From NCBI RefSeq assembly GCF_001697225.1, contig NZ_CP014671.1:124001-188000 (forward strand): a DNA stretch of 64,000 bases. Direction: 5' to 3'. The position numbers and the translations under genes were made by a program. Below the pieces are notes generated by a model, which made no database searches, was not told the DNA's origin, and was given only the letters and a program-made list of their open reading frames with translations. Of the stretch, positions 25,667-35,674 are shown one piece after another; position 1 is the stretch's first letter; each line of letters begins with the position of its first letter. The stretch is from Immundisolibacter cernigliae. Lineage in GTDB: Bacteria > Pseudomonadota > Gammaproteobacteria > Immundisolibacterales > Immundisolibacteraceae.

Positions 25667-26409
25667 AGTCGATAGCCCCGATGCACGGCCACGATGCCGC
25701 CGGTGAGGTTGAAATACTGGCAGCGGCTGAAGCCGGCCGCATGCAGCATGCCCAGCAGCGTGTCCTGGTCGGGGTGGCGGCGGATGGATTCGGCCAGATA
25801 GCGGTAACTGTCAGCGTCGCCAGCCACCAGCCGGCCGATGCGCGGCAGCACCTTGAAGCTGTAGGCGTCATACAGGGGCTTGAGCGGCGCCAGCACGGGC
25901 TGCGAGAACTCCAGCACCAGCGCCCGCCCGCCGGGCTTTAGCACGCGCTGCATTTCGGTCAGCGCGGCCTGCTTGTCGGTGACGTTGCGCAGGCCAAAAC
26001 CGATGACCACGCAATCGAGGCTGCCATCCGCCAGCGGCAGCCGCTCGGCATCCACCTGCAGGTAGTCCACGTTACCGGCAATGCCGGCATCCAGCAGCCG
26101 GTCGCGGCCGCGCGCCAGCATGGCGCCGTTGATGTCCGCCAGCAGCACGCGACCGGTCGACCCCACCTGGGGCGCCAGCTGGCGCGTCAGATCACCGGTG
26201 CCGCCGGCCAGATCGAGCACCCGCTCGCCGCGCCGCACGGCGGCCAGTTCCACCGCAAAGCGCTTCCACAGCCGGTGCAGGCCCAGCGACATCAGATCGT
26301 TCATCAGGTCATAGCGCGGCGCCACCGAGTCGAACACCTCGCGCACCCGCCGCGCCTTGTCGGCGACCGGCACTTCGCTGAAGCCGAAATCCGTGGTGTC
26401 GTGTTCCAT
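25663..26409 (-). CDS. ubiE: Ubiquinone/menaquinone C-methyltransferase UbiE
   Basis: At 248 residues from the ATG at 26409, it matches UbiE in length. Signatures are [19 protein letters not shown], motif [16 protein letters not shown], the second UbiE signature [17 protein letters not shown] and [17 protein letters not shown]. It methylates the quinone ring carbon in ubiquinone synthesis. The earlier ATG at 26478 adds 23 arginine-rich residues not seen in the family and is rejected. First gene of the ubiE-ubiJ-ubiB operon. Confidence 0.96.
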   Translation of the reverse strand: MEHDTTDFGFSEVPVADKARRVREVFDSVAPRYDLMNDLMSLGLHRLWKRFAVELAAVRRGERVLDLAGGTGDLTRQLAPQVGSTGRVLLADINGAMLARGRDRLLDAGIAGNVDYLQVDAERLPLADGSLDCVVIGFGLRNVTDKQAALTEMQRVLKPGGRALVLEFSQPVLAPLKPLYDAYSFKVLPRIGRLVAGDADSYRYLAESIRRHPDQDTLLGMLHAAGFSRCQYFNLTGGIVAVHRGYRL

Positions 26410-26550
26410 GGCGGTACCGATGGCGTGTGAATCGACCGTGAGCGGCGGCCGGCGCGCACGATGGCGCAGCGGGCGCAAGTTTACTCGACCGTCCGCCGCG
26501 CCCCGCTCGCCACACGATCGTCGCTGCGAGGTCTCGCCGGGATATCGCCC

Positions 26551-27618
26551 TCAGGCGTCGCCCGCGGTCTGGAGCTTCTGCCGGCGGGTGAAGTCCAGCA
26601 TCCGCTCGATCGGTATCCGGGCGCGCGCGCCGATGACCGGATCGACGTGAATCTCCCCGGCGCCGGTTTCCAGCGCATGCAGCAACGCGGTCAGGCTGTT
26701 CATGGCCATCCACGGACAGTGCGCGCAGCTGCGGCAGGTGGCGCTCTTGCCGGCGGTGGGCGCCTCGATCAGCCGCTTGCCCGGCGCCAGCTGGCGCATC
26801 TTGTGGAAGATGCCGCGGTCGGTGGCGACGATGAACTCGTCGGCGTCCATGTCGCGAACCGCCTGCACCATGCGACTGGTGGAACCGACCACGTCGGCCT
26901 GGGCGACGACGCTGGCCGGCGATTCCGGGTGCGCCAACACCTTGGCGCGCGGGTGTTCGCGGCGCAGCGCCTCCAGCTCGGCGCCCTTGAATTCCTCGTG
27001 CACGATGCAGGCGCCGTCCCACAGCAGCATGTCGGCGCCGGTCTGCTCTTTGATATAGGCACCCAGGTGCTTGTCCGGCGCCCACAGGATCTTTTGCCCC
27101 TGATCGCGCAGGTGCGCCACGATGTCCGCCGCGCAGGACGAGGTCACCATCCAGTCTGCCCGCGCCTTCACCGCCGCCGAGGTGTTGGCGTACACCACCA
27201 CCGTGCGGTCCGGGTGCTGGTCGCAGAAAGCCGCAAAGCGGTCTATCGGGCAGCCCAGGTCCAGCGAGCAGGTGGCCTCCAGCTCCGGCATCAGCACGCG
27301 CTTCTCCGGGTTCAGGATCTTGGCCGTCTCACCCATGAAGCGCACGCCGGCGACGATCAACGTCGAGGCCGGGTGCTCGTGGCCGAAGCGCGCCATGTCG
27401 AGCGAGTCGGACACGTAGCCGCCGCTGGATTCGGCCAGCGCCTGCAGCGCGTCCTCGACGTAGTAATGCGCCACCAGCACGGCGTCCTGCGCCTTGAGCA
27501 ACTCGCGGATGCGGGCCTCCAGCGCCGCACGCTCGGCGCCAGCCGGCTCCGGACGCTCCACGTCCGCGGTGCGCGGATAGTCATTGACCGGGGTGGCGTA
27601 CAGGGTATCGATGGACAT
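26551..27618 (-). CDS. nadA: Quinolinate synthase A
   Basis: The 355-residue protein is NadA, which condenses iminoaspartate with dihydroxyacetone phosphate to quinolinate in NAD synthesis, using a [4Fe-4S] cluster. It has the [15 protein letters not shown] opening, [12 protein letters not shown], [14 protein letters not shown] motif ([13 protein letters not shown]), and the C-terminal [13 protein letters not shown]. The gene is alone on the minus strand, 141 bases upstream of ubiE. Confidence 0.96.
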   Translation of the reverse strand: MSIDTLYATPVNDYPRTADVERPEPAGAERAALEARIRELLKAQDAVLVAHYYVEDALQALAESSGGYVSDSLDMARFGHEHPASTLIVAGVRFMGETAKILNPEKRVLMPELEATCSLDLGCPIDRFAAFCDQHPDRTVVVYANTSAAVKARADWMVTSSCAADIVAHLRDQGQKILWAPDKHLGAYIKEQTGADMLLWDGACIVHEEFKGAELEALRREHPRAKVLAHPESPASVVAQADVVGSTSRMVQAVRDMDADEFIVATDRGIFHKMRQLAPGKRLIEAPTAGKSATCRSCAHCPWMAMNSLTALLHALETGAGEIHVDPVIGARARIPIERMLDFTRRQKLQTAGDA

Positions 27619-27782
27619 GGAAGAGGCTCCAGAAGGTACATTCGCCGTCCCGCGAGCGGCGTGAAAGCTTACGGCATGAGATCGGAATCGATGCCGGCAC
27701 GGGCCCGGGAATCTGCGGTGGCTGGGCCAAAGGAACCTGTTCTAACCGCCAGGCCTGTGCCTCAGCAGCGGCCCGATTCCGT

Positions 27783-27908
27783 TTCGCGCCGTTGCCCATT
27801 GCTCTGACAACCGCGCCGCCTGTTCGAGCACGGTCCGAGCTGCTTTTTCCTGTTGGTCGGGTGGGTGTAGCCGTGCTTGCGCAAGATGCGCTCGACGATG
27901 GCGCGCGG
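27783..27908 (-). pseudogene. Type I restriction HsdR C-terminal remnant, frameshifted
   Basis: The minus strand encodes RAIVERILRKHGY in one frame and, after a shift near 27868, PPDQQEKAARTVLEQAARLSEQWA in the next (split here: PPDQQEKAARTV, LEQAARLSEQWA). Together these resemble the C-terminal end of type I restriction R subunits. No start, helicase or nuclease part remains. Identification rests on recalled similarity over about 37 residues. Confidence 0.5.
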
Positions 27909-28296
27909 TTGGGCGCGCACGTTCGCTACCCATGGCGACATGCACCAGCAGGGACCGGCCAGGGTGGCCAGCCAGTGATCGATGCTGCGGCCAGCACCTG
28001 GACCACCTCGCCCGGCGTGGCGATCACCAACTCGGCCTTGCTGCGAACACCATGGGTTGACGTGGTATTGCCATGTCGAGAGCTCCCGACTAGGGTTGAG
28101 TATGCTCGTCGGGGATCACCGTGGCGCTGGCTTGCCAAGATCGTCGGTCCGCACGGCCGATGGATTCCCCATCGGCGCAGAGGCGAAACGGGTGGGACGA
28201 TTTCTCCTCGGTCTGTGCCCAAGGCCAGATGCGAAGCTCGTCCCTCCAGCCCAACCAGCCCTTTCTGGCCTTCTGGCCTGTCGAGACACAACATAC

Positions 28297-28347
28297 AAGC
28301 GCAGCTGTGCTGCGCGATGATCGCCCGGCATAGCCGGGCTCCTACAG
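28297..28347. repeat. REP-like palindromic repeat, copy 1
   Basis: Two adjacent hairpins: GCGCAGCTGTGCTGCGC and GCCCGGCATAGCCGGGC, ending in TCCTACAG. It is in the same orientation as copy 4 and opposite to copies 2, 3 and 5. Confidence 0.8.
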
Positions 28348-28387
28348 TTTTTTCCGATGGCTCATTCGAAATCAGGAGTATCCAATC

Positions 28388-29242
28388 ATGACCGACTCGT
28401 CAGTTTACGTTCCGCCCAAGGTCTGGAAATGGAAAGCCGGCGGCGAGGGAAGATTCGCCAACATCAACCGGCCGATTTCCGGCGCCACGCATGACAAGGA
28501 ATTGCCCGTCGGCAAGCATCCGCTGCAGCTGTATTCGCTGGCAACCCCGAACGGGGTCAAGGTCACGATCCTGCTGGAAGAACTGCTGGCGCTGGGCAAG
28601 CAAGGGGCCGAATACGACGCGCACCTGATCAACATCATGGAAGGCGATCAGTTCGGCAGTGGTTTCGTGGCCGTGAATCCCAATTCCAAGATTCCGGCCC
28701 TGGTGGATCGCGGCGCATCTCCGCCGACGCGGGTGTTCGAATCCGGGGCCATTCTGGTTTATCTGGCCGAGAAGTTCGACGCCTTCTTGCCCAGGGCGCC
28801 GTCTGCACGGGCCGAATGCATGTCGTGGCTGTTCTGGCAGATCGGCAGCGCGCCTTACGTGGGCGGCGGCTTTGGACACTTTTATGCCTACGCGCCGGTG
28901 AAGATCGAATACTGCATCGATCGGTTCACCATGGAAGCAAAGCGCCTGCTCGATGTGCTGGATCGCACCCTCGCCGGGCGGCGCTATCTGTGTGGCGACG
29001 AGTACACCATCGCCGACATGGCCAACGTAGCCTGGTACGGCAGCCTGGTGCTGGACAATCTTTACGAGGCGCAGGAGTTTCTGGATGTGGCCTCGTACAC
29101 CCACGTCGTGCGCTGGGCGACCGAGATTCGGGCGCGTCCGGCCGTGCAACGCGGTCGGCGCGTCAACAGGACCTGGGGGCCGGAAGAGGAACGCTTGCCG
29201 GAACGGCACGACGCCAGCGACTTCGAGGCCAAGCGGGGTTAA
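28388..29242 (+). CDS. yghU: YghU-type glutathione S-transferase / disulfide-bond oxidoreductase
   Basis: The 284-residue protein follows E. coli YghU over its length: YVPPKVWKWK, FANINRPISGATHDKELPVG, KHPLQLYSLATPNGVKVTI, GFVAVNPNSKIPAL, FGHFYAYAPVKIEY and the ending ERHDASDFE. YghU is a nu-class GST with glutathione-dependent disulfide reductase and peroxide-reducing activity. Start ATG at 28388; it stands alone after a repeat. Function is inferred from the E. coli family member. Confidence 0.93.
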   Translation: MTDSSVYVPPKVWKWKAGGEGRFANINRPISGATHDKELPVGKHPLQLYSLATPNGVKVTILLEELLALGKQGAEYDAHLINIMEGDQFGSGFVAVNPNSKIPALVDRGASPPTRVFESGAILVYLAEKFDAFLPRAPSARAECMSWLFWQIGSAPYVGGGFGHFYAYAPVKIEYCIDRFTMEAKRLLDVLDRTLAGRRYLCGDEYTIADMANVAWYGSLVLDNLYEAQEFLDVASYTHVVRWATEIRARPAVQRGRRVNRTWGPEEERLPERHDASDFEAKRG

Positions 29243-29283
29243 GGAGCGGTTGCAAGCCGCTGACTGTGTGAGCCATCGGGAAA

Positions 29284-29341
29284 CTGTAGGAGCCCGGCTG
29301 TGCCGGGCGATCATCGCGCAGCAGAGCTGCGCTCCCACAAG
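29284..29341. repeat. REP-like palindromic repeat, copy 2
   Basis: CTGTAGGAGCCCGGCTGTGC opens the first hairpin (GCCCGGC/GCCGGGC) and GCGCAGCAGAGCTGCGC forms the second. Flanks are also repeated: GTGAGCCATCG ahead and GAAATCCAG...GGATTATTCAGC behind, as at copy 5. Confidence 0.85.
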
Positions 29342-29447
29342 GGTTTTTGATGGCGGACGCTCAAGAAATCCAGGCCTGCCCCGGTGGAAACCGGGGATGG
29401 ATTATTCAGCGCTTCCAGCAGCTTCTCACCTCACCGGATGAACAGCC

Positions 29448-29735
29448 ATGCAAGCAATCTGGAACGGACAGGTCATCGCCGAGTCGCCCGACACCGTGGT
29501 CGTGGAGGGGAATCACTACTTTCCGCTTGAATCCGTGAACCGCGCATTGCTTGAGCAAAGCGTGACGACGACGGTTTGCCCCTGGAAAGGAACGGCGAAT
29601 TACTACTCGCTCAACGTCGACGGTGCGCGCAACGTCGATGCGGTGTGGTACTACGCGCAGCCGAAGCCCGCCGCGGCGCAGATTGCCGGCCGCGTGGCCT
29701 TCTGGCGGGGCGTGCAGATCGTCGACCCGGCCTGA
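29448..29735 (+). CDS. DUF427 family protein
   Basis: A complete 95-residue DUF427 protein, a small beta-rich fold. Characteristic are the WNGQVIAESPDTVVVEGNHYFP opening and TTVCPWKGTANYYSL in the middle, and ARNVDAVWYYAQPKPAA at the end. The family function is not known; single-domain members are widespread. It stands between the repeat and the CocE gene. Confidence 0.88.
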   Translation: MQAIWNGQVIAESPDTVVVEGNHYFPLESVNRALLEQSVTTTVCPWKGTANYYSLNVDGARNVDAVWYYAQPKPAAAQIAGRVAFWRGVQIVDPA

Positions 29736-29853
29736 TCGCGGGGCGCGCTGCGGCTGCACAAATAGTCCGCGAAGCGCCCGATGCCGGACGCGGGGGTGGC
29801 ATCATGTGCGCGAGCCCACCGGGCCCACAAAAAATCAGGAGGAGACCACGACG

Positions 29854-31623
29854 ATGACGGACGCCGAACTCGAACGCGCCCTGGCGGCAGTCGACCTGCC
29901 CCGCCCTGGCTACTGGCAGGCGCAGTACCTGAAAAACGTCGAGCAGCTGTCGAAGCCGCAGTACACGATGATCGTCGAGCGCGACGTGCCGCTGCAGATG
30001 CGCGACGGCGTGACGCTGCGCGCGGACGTGTTCCGCCCGGACGCGCCGGGCAAGTTCCCGGGCCTGCTGGCGCTGTCGGCCTACGGCAAGGACTGCCAGT
30101 CGGCGCCCATCCCGGCGCAGCCGATCAACTCCTGGGTGTTCGACCACAACGTCGAGGCCGGCGACATCGAGTTCTTTGTCCGGCGCGGCTACGTGTACGT
30201 GATCCCGGACGAGCGCGGCCTTGGCAAGTCCGAGGGCGCATGGAACGGCCCGTTCAGCGTGCAGGAACAGGAGGACGGCCACGACATCGTGGAATGGATC
30301 GCCGCCCAGCCGTGGTGCAGCGGCAAGGTCGGCATGATGGGCATTTCCTGGTTCGGCATGATCCAGCGCTTCGTGGCCGCCCAACAGCCGCCGCACCTGG
30401 CCGCCATCTTTCCCTACGAAGCCGCCAATGATCTGTATGGCGTGGCCTACGAAGGCGGCGTGATCCAGCCGTTCTGGTGGGAGCTGGAGCGCGAGATTCC
30501 GGCCCACACCACGGCGTCCGAGTCCGAGAAGCTGTACTCGCCGGAAGAACTCGAAGCGCGCGTCAACGCCATCGCGGCGACCAAGGACATCGCCCTCAAC
30601 ACCAACTACGTGCGCCTGCTGGCGCGGCGCAAGACGGCCTTTTTCGACCAGCTGCTGCACCCCACCAACACCGACTTCTGGGCCCGGCGCCGCTCGCGCG
30701 ACAAGGTCGGGAAGATCACCGTGCCGGTGTATACGGCCAGCTGCTGGATTCCGTTCTTCAAGCCGTTCATGCAGGCCGTGTGGGACGACATGAACGACCC
30801 GACCCTGAACGTGCCCAAGAAGGCCGCCATCTTCGGCCACCACATCCACACCGCCCTGCCCGGCCCGCCGGAGCTCAAATACGAGGCGCTGCGCTGGTAC
30901 GACCACTGGATGAAGGGCGTCGACACCGGAATCATGGACGAGCCGCCCATTCGGTTGTTCGTGATGGGCACAAACCAATACCGCTTCGAGCACGAATGGC
31001 CACTGGCGCGCACGCAGTGGACCCGGCTTTACCTGCGCCCGTTCGGGGCGCTCACGCCGCTGCCCGAACCCACCGACGCGGACCCCGACCCGCTGGTCCA
31101 TCGCCCGCCGATCATCTCCACCGAGCGCAACTCGGTGCGCTATTCGACGCCGCCGATGAGCGCGCCGATGGAAGTCACCGGACCTGTGGTGCTGAACCTG
31201 CACGCGGCGCTGGATCAGCCGGATGCGACGTTCATTGCCAAACTGTGGGCGGTCGGACCCGGCGACGCGCGTTTCCCGCTGTGCCGCGGCGTGCTCAAGG
31301 CCTCACACCGGGCGCTGGATGCCGAAAAATCCACGCCCTGGAATCCGGTGCAGACCCATGTCGACCCGCAGCCGGTGGTGCCGGGCGAGGTGAACGAGTA
31401 CTCGATCGGCTTCCCGTCGATCTCCTACGTGTTCCGGCCCGGCGAGCGCATGGAGCTCGAAATCAGCACCTGCGACCCGATCGACATCCCCTGGCACCAC
31501 CGCATGAACGTGATGGGCCCCCTGCCCAGCATGACGCTGACCTACTACAAGCTGTACCGCGACAAGGACCACGCCTCGCACCTGCTGGTGCCGGTGATTC
31601 CGATCGGCGCACCGCACGGCTGA
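29854..31623 (+). CDS. CocE/NonD family hydrolase (peptidase S15-like)
   Basis: The 589-residue protein has an X-Pro dipeptidyl-peptidase-like alpha/beta hydrolase domain and a C-terminal jelly-roll domain (XPP_C/CocE). VPLQMRDGVTLRADVFRP opens the domain, the nucleophile elbow is MMGISWFGM (Ser165), and the histidine is likely in GHHIHTALPG near residue 330. Members hydrolyse esters or amides, such as cocaine esterase. Start is ATG 29854 after AGGAGGAG; longer upstream reading is rejected. It lies 30 bases ahead of the oxygenase alpha gene, so a shared operon is likely. Confidence 0.9.
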   Translation: MTDAELERALAAVDLPRPGYWQAQYLKNVEQLSKPQYTMIVERDVPLQMRDGVTLRADVFRPDAPGKFPGLLALSAYGKDCQSAPIPAQPINSWVFDHNVEAGDIEFFVRRGYVYVIPDERGLGKSEGAWNGPFSVQEQEDGHDIVEWIAAQPWCSGKVGMMGISWFGMIQRFVAAQQPPHLAAIFPYEAANDLYGVAYEGGVIQPFWWELEREIPAHTTASESEKLYSPEELEARVNAIAATKDIALNTNYVRLLARRKTAFFDQLLHPTNTDFWARRRSRDKVGKITVPVYTASCWIPFFKPFMQAVWDDMNDPTLNVPKKAAIFGHHIHTALPGPPELKYEALRWYDHWMKGVDTGIMDEPPIRLFVMGTNQYRFEHEWPLARTQWTRLYLRPFGALTPLPEPTDADPDPLVHRPPIISTERNSVRYSTPPMSAPMEVTGPVVLNLHAALDQPDATFIAKLWAVGPGDARFPLCRGVLKASHRALDAEKSTPWNPVQTHVDPQPVVPGEVNEYSIGFPSISYVFRPGERMELEISTCDPIDIPWHHRMNVMGPLPSMTLTYYKLYRDKDHASHLLVPVIPIGAPHG

Positions 31624-31653
31624 ACGTACCCGCTCACGCCAGGGAGGCCAACC

Positions 31654-32967
31654 ATGCTGATGCGCAGCAACGAACCGGACTGGGACACGCTGGTCGACGA
31701 ACCCAGCGCACGCGTCAGCCGCAGCGTGTTCGTGGACGAGGCCATCCACGCGCTGGAGATCGAACGCATCTTCAACCGCTGCTGGCTGTTCCTGGGGCAC
31801 GAGTCGGAAATCCCAAACCCCGGCGACTACGTCACCCGCCGCATGGCGGACGACCATGTGATCGTCATGCGGGGCCCGGATGGCCGCGTGCGGGTGTTCC
31901 TGAATGCGTGCGCGCACCGCGGGGTGAAAGTCTGCCGTGCGGATTCCGGCCATGCCAAACAGCTCATCTGCCCCTACCACGGCTGGACCTACGACACCGC
32001 AGGGCAATTGCTGACCACGGGCTTCGACGACTTCTACGCCGGCAAACTCGACAAGGCCGGCAGTGGCCTGAAGCAGGTCGCGCAGGTCGACACGCACGGC
32101 GGGCTGATCTTCGCCACCTTCGACCCGCAGGCGGTGAGCCTGGCCGACTATCTGGGCGACGCGCGCTTCTATCTGGACACCTACTTCAACCGCACGCCCG
32201 GCGGCATGGTGGTGCTGAGCCCACCGCAGCGCTGGGTGGTACAGGCCAACTGGAAGATGGGCGCGCTCAACTTCGGCACCGACAACCAGCACCTGTACCC
32301 CACGCATCTGGGGCCGACGGCCATGGAGCTGGTCGGCGTGCCGACGGCAGCCGTGATGGCCGGGCTGGGTGCCAGCCACCAGCTCAGCCTGGCCGGCGGT
32401 CACGGCACGGTCAGCACAGTGGTGCCGGAACAGCACGTCGTGCCCTACTGCGGCCTGAATCCGGACCTGATCCCCCTGTACGAGAAAACGCTGAACCCGG
32501 CCCAACTGGACCTGCTGCGGCGCAACGTGGTCACCGTGGGCAATGTGTTCCCGCACCTGGCCTGGATTCAGCCGGCGCTGGACGTGGAGCGCAATGGCAA
32601 GGTCGTGGCCAGCGGCACGCTGCGCGTGTGGCAGCCGCTGGGGCCATACGCCATGGAACTGACCTCGTGGTACCTGGCCGAGCGTGAAGCCTCCGACGAA
32701 TGGAAGCAAAAGGTGCTCGAAGCGGGCGTGCGCGGCTTTGGCATGAGCGGCGTGTTCGAGGAAGACGACGTCGACGTGTGGTCCTCGGTCACGCAGGTGT
32801 GCCGCGGCCGGCAGGCGCGCGCCGGCCAGGCCAGCTTCGAAACTGCGCTCAATTTCGCGCCGGTGGATGATTTCACCGGTCCTGGCACGGCTTATTTCCC
32901 GATGCTGCCGGAGTGCGAGCAGTTCAACTTCATGAAGCACTGGAAAGGGTTGATGCGCACGCCCTGA
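31654..32967 (+). CDS. Rieske ring-hydroxylating oxygenase alpha subunit
   Basis: A 437-residue alpha subunit. Rieske ligands are C86, H88 (CAHRG), C106 and H109 (CPYHGW). The catalytic iron histidines lie in FGTDNQHLYPTHLG, with the bridging aspartate. It is more distant from the block A and B alpha subunits than they are from each other, so it likely has another substrate. Co-transcribed with the beta subunit 37 bases downstream and with the CocE hydrolase. ATG 31654 follows AGGGAGG. Confidence 0.93.
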   Translation: MLMRSNEPDWDTLVDEPSARVSRSVFVDEAIHALEIERIFNRCWLFLGHESEIPNPGDYVTRRMADDHVIVMRGPDGRVRVFLNACAHRGVKVCRADSGHAKQLICPYHGWTYDTAGQLLTTGFDDFYAGKLDKAGSGLKQVAQVDTHGGLIFATFDPQAVSLADYLGDARFYLDTYFNRTPGGMVVLSPPQRWVVQANWKMGALNFGTDNQHLYPTHLGPTAMELVGVPTAAVMAGLGASHQLSLAGGHGTVSTVVPEQHVVPYCGLNPDLIPLYEKTLNPAQLDLLRRNVVTVGNVFPHLAWIQPALDVERNGKVVASGTLRVWQPLGPYAMELTSWYLAEREASDEWKQKVLEAGVRGFGMSGVFEEDDVDVWSSVTQVCRGRQARAGQASFETALNFAPVDDFTGPGTAYFPMLPECEQFNFMKHWKGLMRTP

Positions 32968-33004
32968 GCGCGCTCCACCACCTCATCTGAAGGAAGAAAC
33001 TGCC

Positions 33005-33502
33005 GTGGACGAGCGCCTGTTTGCCCGGATTTACGAACACCTGATGGATGAAGCCGCGCTGCTGGACGCGCGCCAGTACCTGGAATGGCACGCCACGCTG
33101 GATCCGGACATCCGTTACAGCGCCTACGCCAACCTGGTGCGCATGCAGGGCGAGGAAGGCCCTACCGGGGCGCCGCTGTTCCTGGAGAACCACGCCAGCC
33201 TGCGCACGCGCTGCGAGCAGCTGACCACGCCCGGCTTCAGTGTGTCGGACAATCCGCCGGCCGCCACGCGGCATTTCGTGACCAACGTGCGCCTGCGCCC
33301 GGCCGAGGCGCCCGGCACCTGCCGGGTGGACAGCAACGTGCTGATCTACCGCACGCGCGGCACGGACCTGGCGCCGTTTTTCCTGTCCGCGGCGCGCCAG
33401 GACGAGTTTGCCGACACGTCGCAGGGGCTGCGCCTGAGGCGCCGGCTGGTGCATTGCGACGACGCCGTCATCGGCAGTCGCAGCTTGAGCTTCTTCATAT
33501 AG
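33005..33502 (+). CDS. Ring-hydroxylating oxygenase beta subunit (divergent)
   Basis: The 165-residue protein is an NTF2-like beta subunit, seen in EHLMDEAALLDARQYLEWHA, the LRTRCEQLTTPG helix, PPAATRHFVTNVRLRP and RRRLVHCDD. It ends SRSLSFFI in the place where other beta subunits end near LSFLI. It is the partner of the alpha subunit just upstream. GTG start at 33005 following GAAGGAAG. Confidence 0.88.
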   Translation: MDERLFARIYEHLMDEAALLDARQYLEWHATLDPDIRYSAYANLVRMQGEEGPTGAPLFLENHASLRTRCEQLTTPGFSVSDNPPAATRHFVTNVRLRPAEAPGTCRVDSNVLIYRTRGTDLAPFFLSAARQDEFADTSQGLRLRRRLVHCDDAVIGSRSLSFFI

Positions 33503-33556
33503 CCGATTGATTTATAAAACAAATCATCCGGCTCCAATCCGATCGGCGACCCGGCA

Positions 33557-34753
33557 TCAGGGTGCCACCGGCCGCACCCGCGCCGCGGCATCACGCGCCC
33601 GCTGACGGGCGAGCTCCACGTCCGCGGCGCGCGCCAGGGCTACGCCCATGCGGCGACGGGCGTGCGACTCGGGCTTGCCGAACAGGCGAATGTCGGTGCC
33701 GGGGATGCGCAGCGCCTCGTCGACGCCGGCATAGCCGATGCCGACCGCATCCAGCTGGCCATAGATGACGGCGCTGGCGGCCGGGCTGGTCATCTCCACG
33801 TCCACCGGCAGGCCCAGAATGGCGCGCGCGTGCAGCTCGAACTCCGACAGCCGCTGGCTGGCCAGGGTCACCAGGCCGGTGTCGTGCGGGCGCGGGCTGA
33901 CCTCGCTGAACCACACCGCGTCGCCGCGCACGAACAGTTCCACGCCAAAAATGCCGCGCCCGCCCAGCGCCTGCGTGATGCGCCCGGCGATGTCCTGTGC
34001 CCGGGCAAAGGCGGTCTCGCTCATGAGCTGCGGCTGCCAGCTTTCCACGTAATCGCCGTGCACCTGGCGGTGGCCGATCGGCGCGCAGTAGTGGGTTTCG
34101 GTATCGCCGTATACGCCCAGGCTGCGCACCGTCAGCAGCGTGATCTCGTAGTCGAACGCAATCTGCTCCTCGACGATCAGGCGCGCCTGGCGCACCCGGC
34201 CGGCGTCGAGCGCGTGCTGCCAGGCCCGTTCCAGTTCCGCAGCCTCATGGACCCGCGACTGGCCCTTGCCGGACGAGGACATGACCGGCTTCACGAAACA
34301 GGGGAACCCGATCTCGGCCGCCGCAACGCGCAGTTGCTCCAGGCTGTCCACGAAGGCGTAGCGCGAGGTCGGCAGGCCCAGTTCCTCGGCGGCCAGGCGG
34401 CGGATGCCTTCGCGGTTCATGGTCAGCTGCGCGGCGCGGGCGGTGGGGATGACCTCGGCCAGGCCGTCGGCTTCGATCTGCAGCAGCATGTCGGTGGCGA
34501 TGGCCTCGATTTCCGGCACGATGATGGCCGGCTGCTCGCGCTCGATCAGCGCCCGCAGCGCGGCGCCGTCGGTCATCTCGATCACATGCGCGCGGTGCGC
34601 CACCTGCTGGCCGGGCGCGTTCGGGTAGCGGTCCACCGCGATGGTCTCCACGCCCAGGCGCTGCAGGGCGATGATGACTTCCTTGCCGAGCTCGCCGGCG
34701 CCCAGCAGCATGACGCGGGTGGCATTGGCGGCAAGCGGGGTGCCGATCAGCAT
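33557..34753 (-). CDS. purT: Formate-dependent phosphoribosylglycinamide formyltransferase
   Basis: At 398 residues this is PurT (E. coli 392), an ATP-grasp enzyme that makes formyl-GAR from formate in purine synthesis. Visible are [39 protein letters not shown], the ATP-grasp loop [12 protein letters not shown], and [12 protein letters not shown] with [10 protein letters not shown]. No partner gene is adjacent. Confidence 0.95.
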   Translation of the reverse strand: MLIGTPLAANATRVMLLGAGELGKEVIIALQRLGVETIAVDRYPNAPGQQVAHRAHVIEMTDGAALRALIEREQPAIIVPEIEAIATDMLLQIEADGLAEVIPTARAAQLTMNREGIRRLAAEELGLPTSRYAFVDSLEQLRVAAAEIGFPCFVKPVMSSSGKGQSRVHEAAELERAWQHALDAGRVRQARLIVEEQIAFDYEITLLTVRSLGVYGDTETHYCAPIGHRQVHGDYVESWQPQLMSETAFARAQDIAGRITQALGGRGIFGVELFVRGDAVWFSEVSPRPHDTGLVTLASQRLSEFELHARAILGLPVDVEMTSPAASAVIYGQLDAVGIGYAGVDEALRIPGTDIRLFGKPESHARRRMGVALARAADVELARQRARDAAARVRPVAP

Positions 34754-34831
34754 GGCAATATCCGGGCAGATGATTGGTTGGGCATTGTCTCAGCCGGCAT
34801 CGGTATAGGGACACTCAACGGCTGCAAACCA

Positions 34832-34896
34832 CTGTAGGAGCCCGGCTGTGCCGGGCGATCAGCCGATCAATCGCGCAGCGAAGCTGCGCTCCTACA
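34832..34896. repeat. REP-like palindromic repeat, copy 3
   Basis: Same two hairpins as copy 2 but with about nine extra bases between them (AGCCGATCA, an imperfect duplication). It is followed by the repeated GAAAAATCCAG and GGATTCATTC flank. Confidence 0.85.
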
Positions 34897-34936
34897 TGTT
34901 TTCTCGATGGCTGGCGCTGAAAAATCCAGACCGGAT

Positions 34937-35674
34937 TCATTCGGCGTCTCCATAGAGAAACTCCCAGCGCTCGGCGTGCAGTTCGCGCTCCCACACCACC
35001 CGCGCCGGCGGCAGCAGGGTCAGCTGCCAGGTCTGGTGCGTGTTGCGGTACGGCTGCGCCACCTGACGAAACGGCGCCGGCGTGAGCAGGGCCAGGCACA
35101 CGCCATCCGCCAGCCGCGCCGAGCCGTAGCGGATCAGGTCGATGCCCGCCGCGCGCGCCTGTGCGGCCAGCGCCTGGCTGGCGGTGTAGTCATGCGGATG
35201 GGCCAGCGCCGCCCGCGCATCAGCGAATGCGACCGTGGTCAGGTCAAGTGCCCCGTCGGACGCGGCATGAAATTCAAACAGCGTGAGCGACACCGTAGCG
35301 GACTCGTCGGCCAGGTCCGCGCTGTCCAGAAAAAACCGCAGTCGCCAGTAACCCGCTTCGGCGCAGGCCGTCGGCCGGTCCTGCGCACCGTAGAACACGC
35401 CAGGATCGGTGCGCCCCCGGAAACGCGAGCCGCCAACCGGCGGGCGGTAACGAAACGGCGTCGCCAGCAGCCAGTGCAGGTCGCCGGTCGCGCCCACCGT
35501 CGGCGGCTTGGCGGCGTCGAGGATGTCCTCCAGCAGGCGCTGGTCTTCCAGATTGCCGCGCGCCAGGCGCAGCGTGGCCACCTGATGCTGCGCCTCCACC
35601 GCCCGCCAGCCGCTGCCGGCCCAGCGCCCGGCCTCAGACGCGAGCGCGGTGGGCGTCCAGGTATTCGCAGGCAT
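34937..35674 (-). CDS. RES-domain toxin
   Basis: The protein (245 residues from ATG 35674) has a RES domain: WRAVEAQHQVATLRLARG, then TPFRYRPPVGGSRFRG with the key arginine, VFYGAQDRPTACAEAGYWR with the key glutamate, and VSLTLFEF. RES toxins degrade NAD+ and stop growth. The start is not certain. ATG 35674 is the first plausible codon and makes a 41-base overlap with the antitoxin gene, which is usual for this pair. It stands downstream of the Xre antitoxin. Confidence 0.85.
   Translation of the reverse strand: MPANTWTPTALASEAGRWAGSGWRAVEAQHQVATLRLARGNLEDQRLLEDILDAAKPPTVGATGDLHWLLATPFRYRPPVGGSRFRGRTDPGVFYGAQDRPTACAEAGYWRLRFFLDSADLADESATVSLTLFEFHAASDGALDLTTVAFADARAALAHPHDYTASQALAAQARAAGIDLIRYGSARLADGVCLALLTPAPFRQVAQPYRNTHQTWQLTLLPPARVVWERELHAERWEFLYGDAE

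Larger units (their letters stand above)
27619..28387. other. Gene-poor gap between nadA and yghU
   Basis: About 770 bases with no intact gene. It holds a fragment of a type I restriction R subunit on the minus strand (27783-27908) and a palindromic repeat (28297-28347). The stretch 27926-28290 has open frames on both strands but none resembles a known protein. Confidence 0.6.

Noticed and set aside
27926-28294. 122-codon minus-strand ORF in the nadA-yghU gap
   Set aside because: No family resemblance, no ribosome site, and open frames on both strands suggest composition bias.
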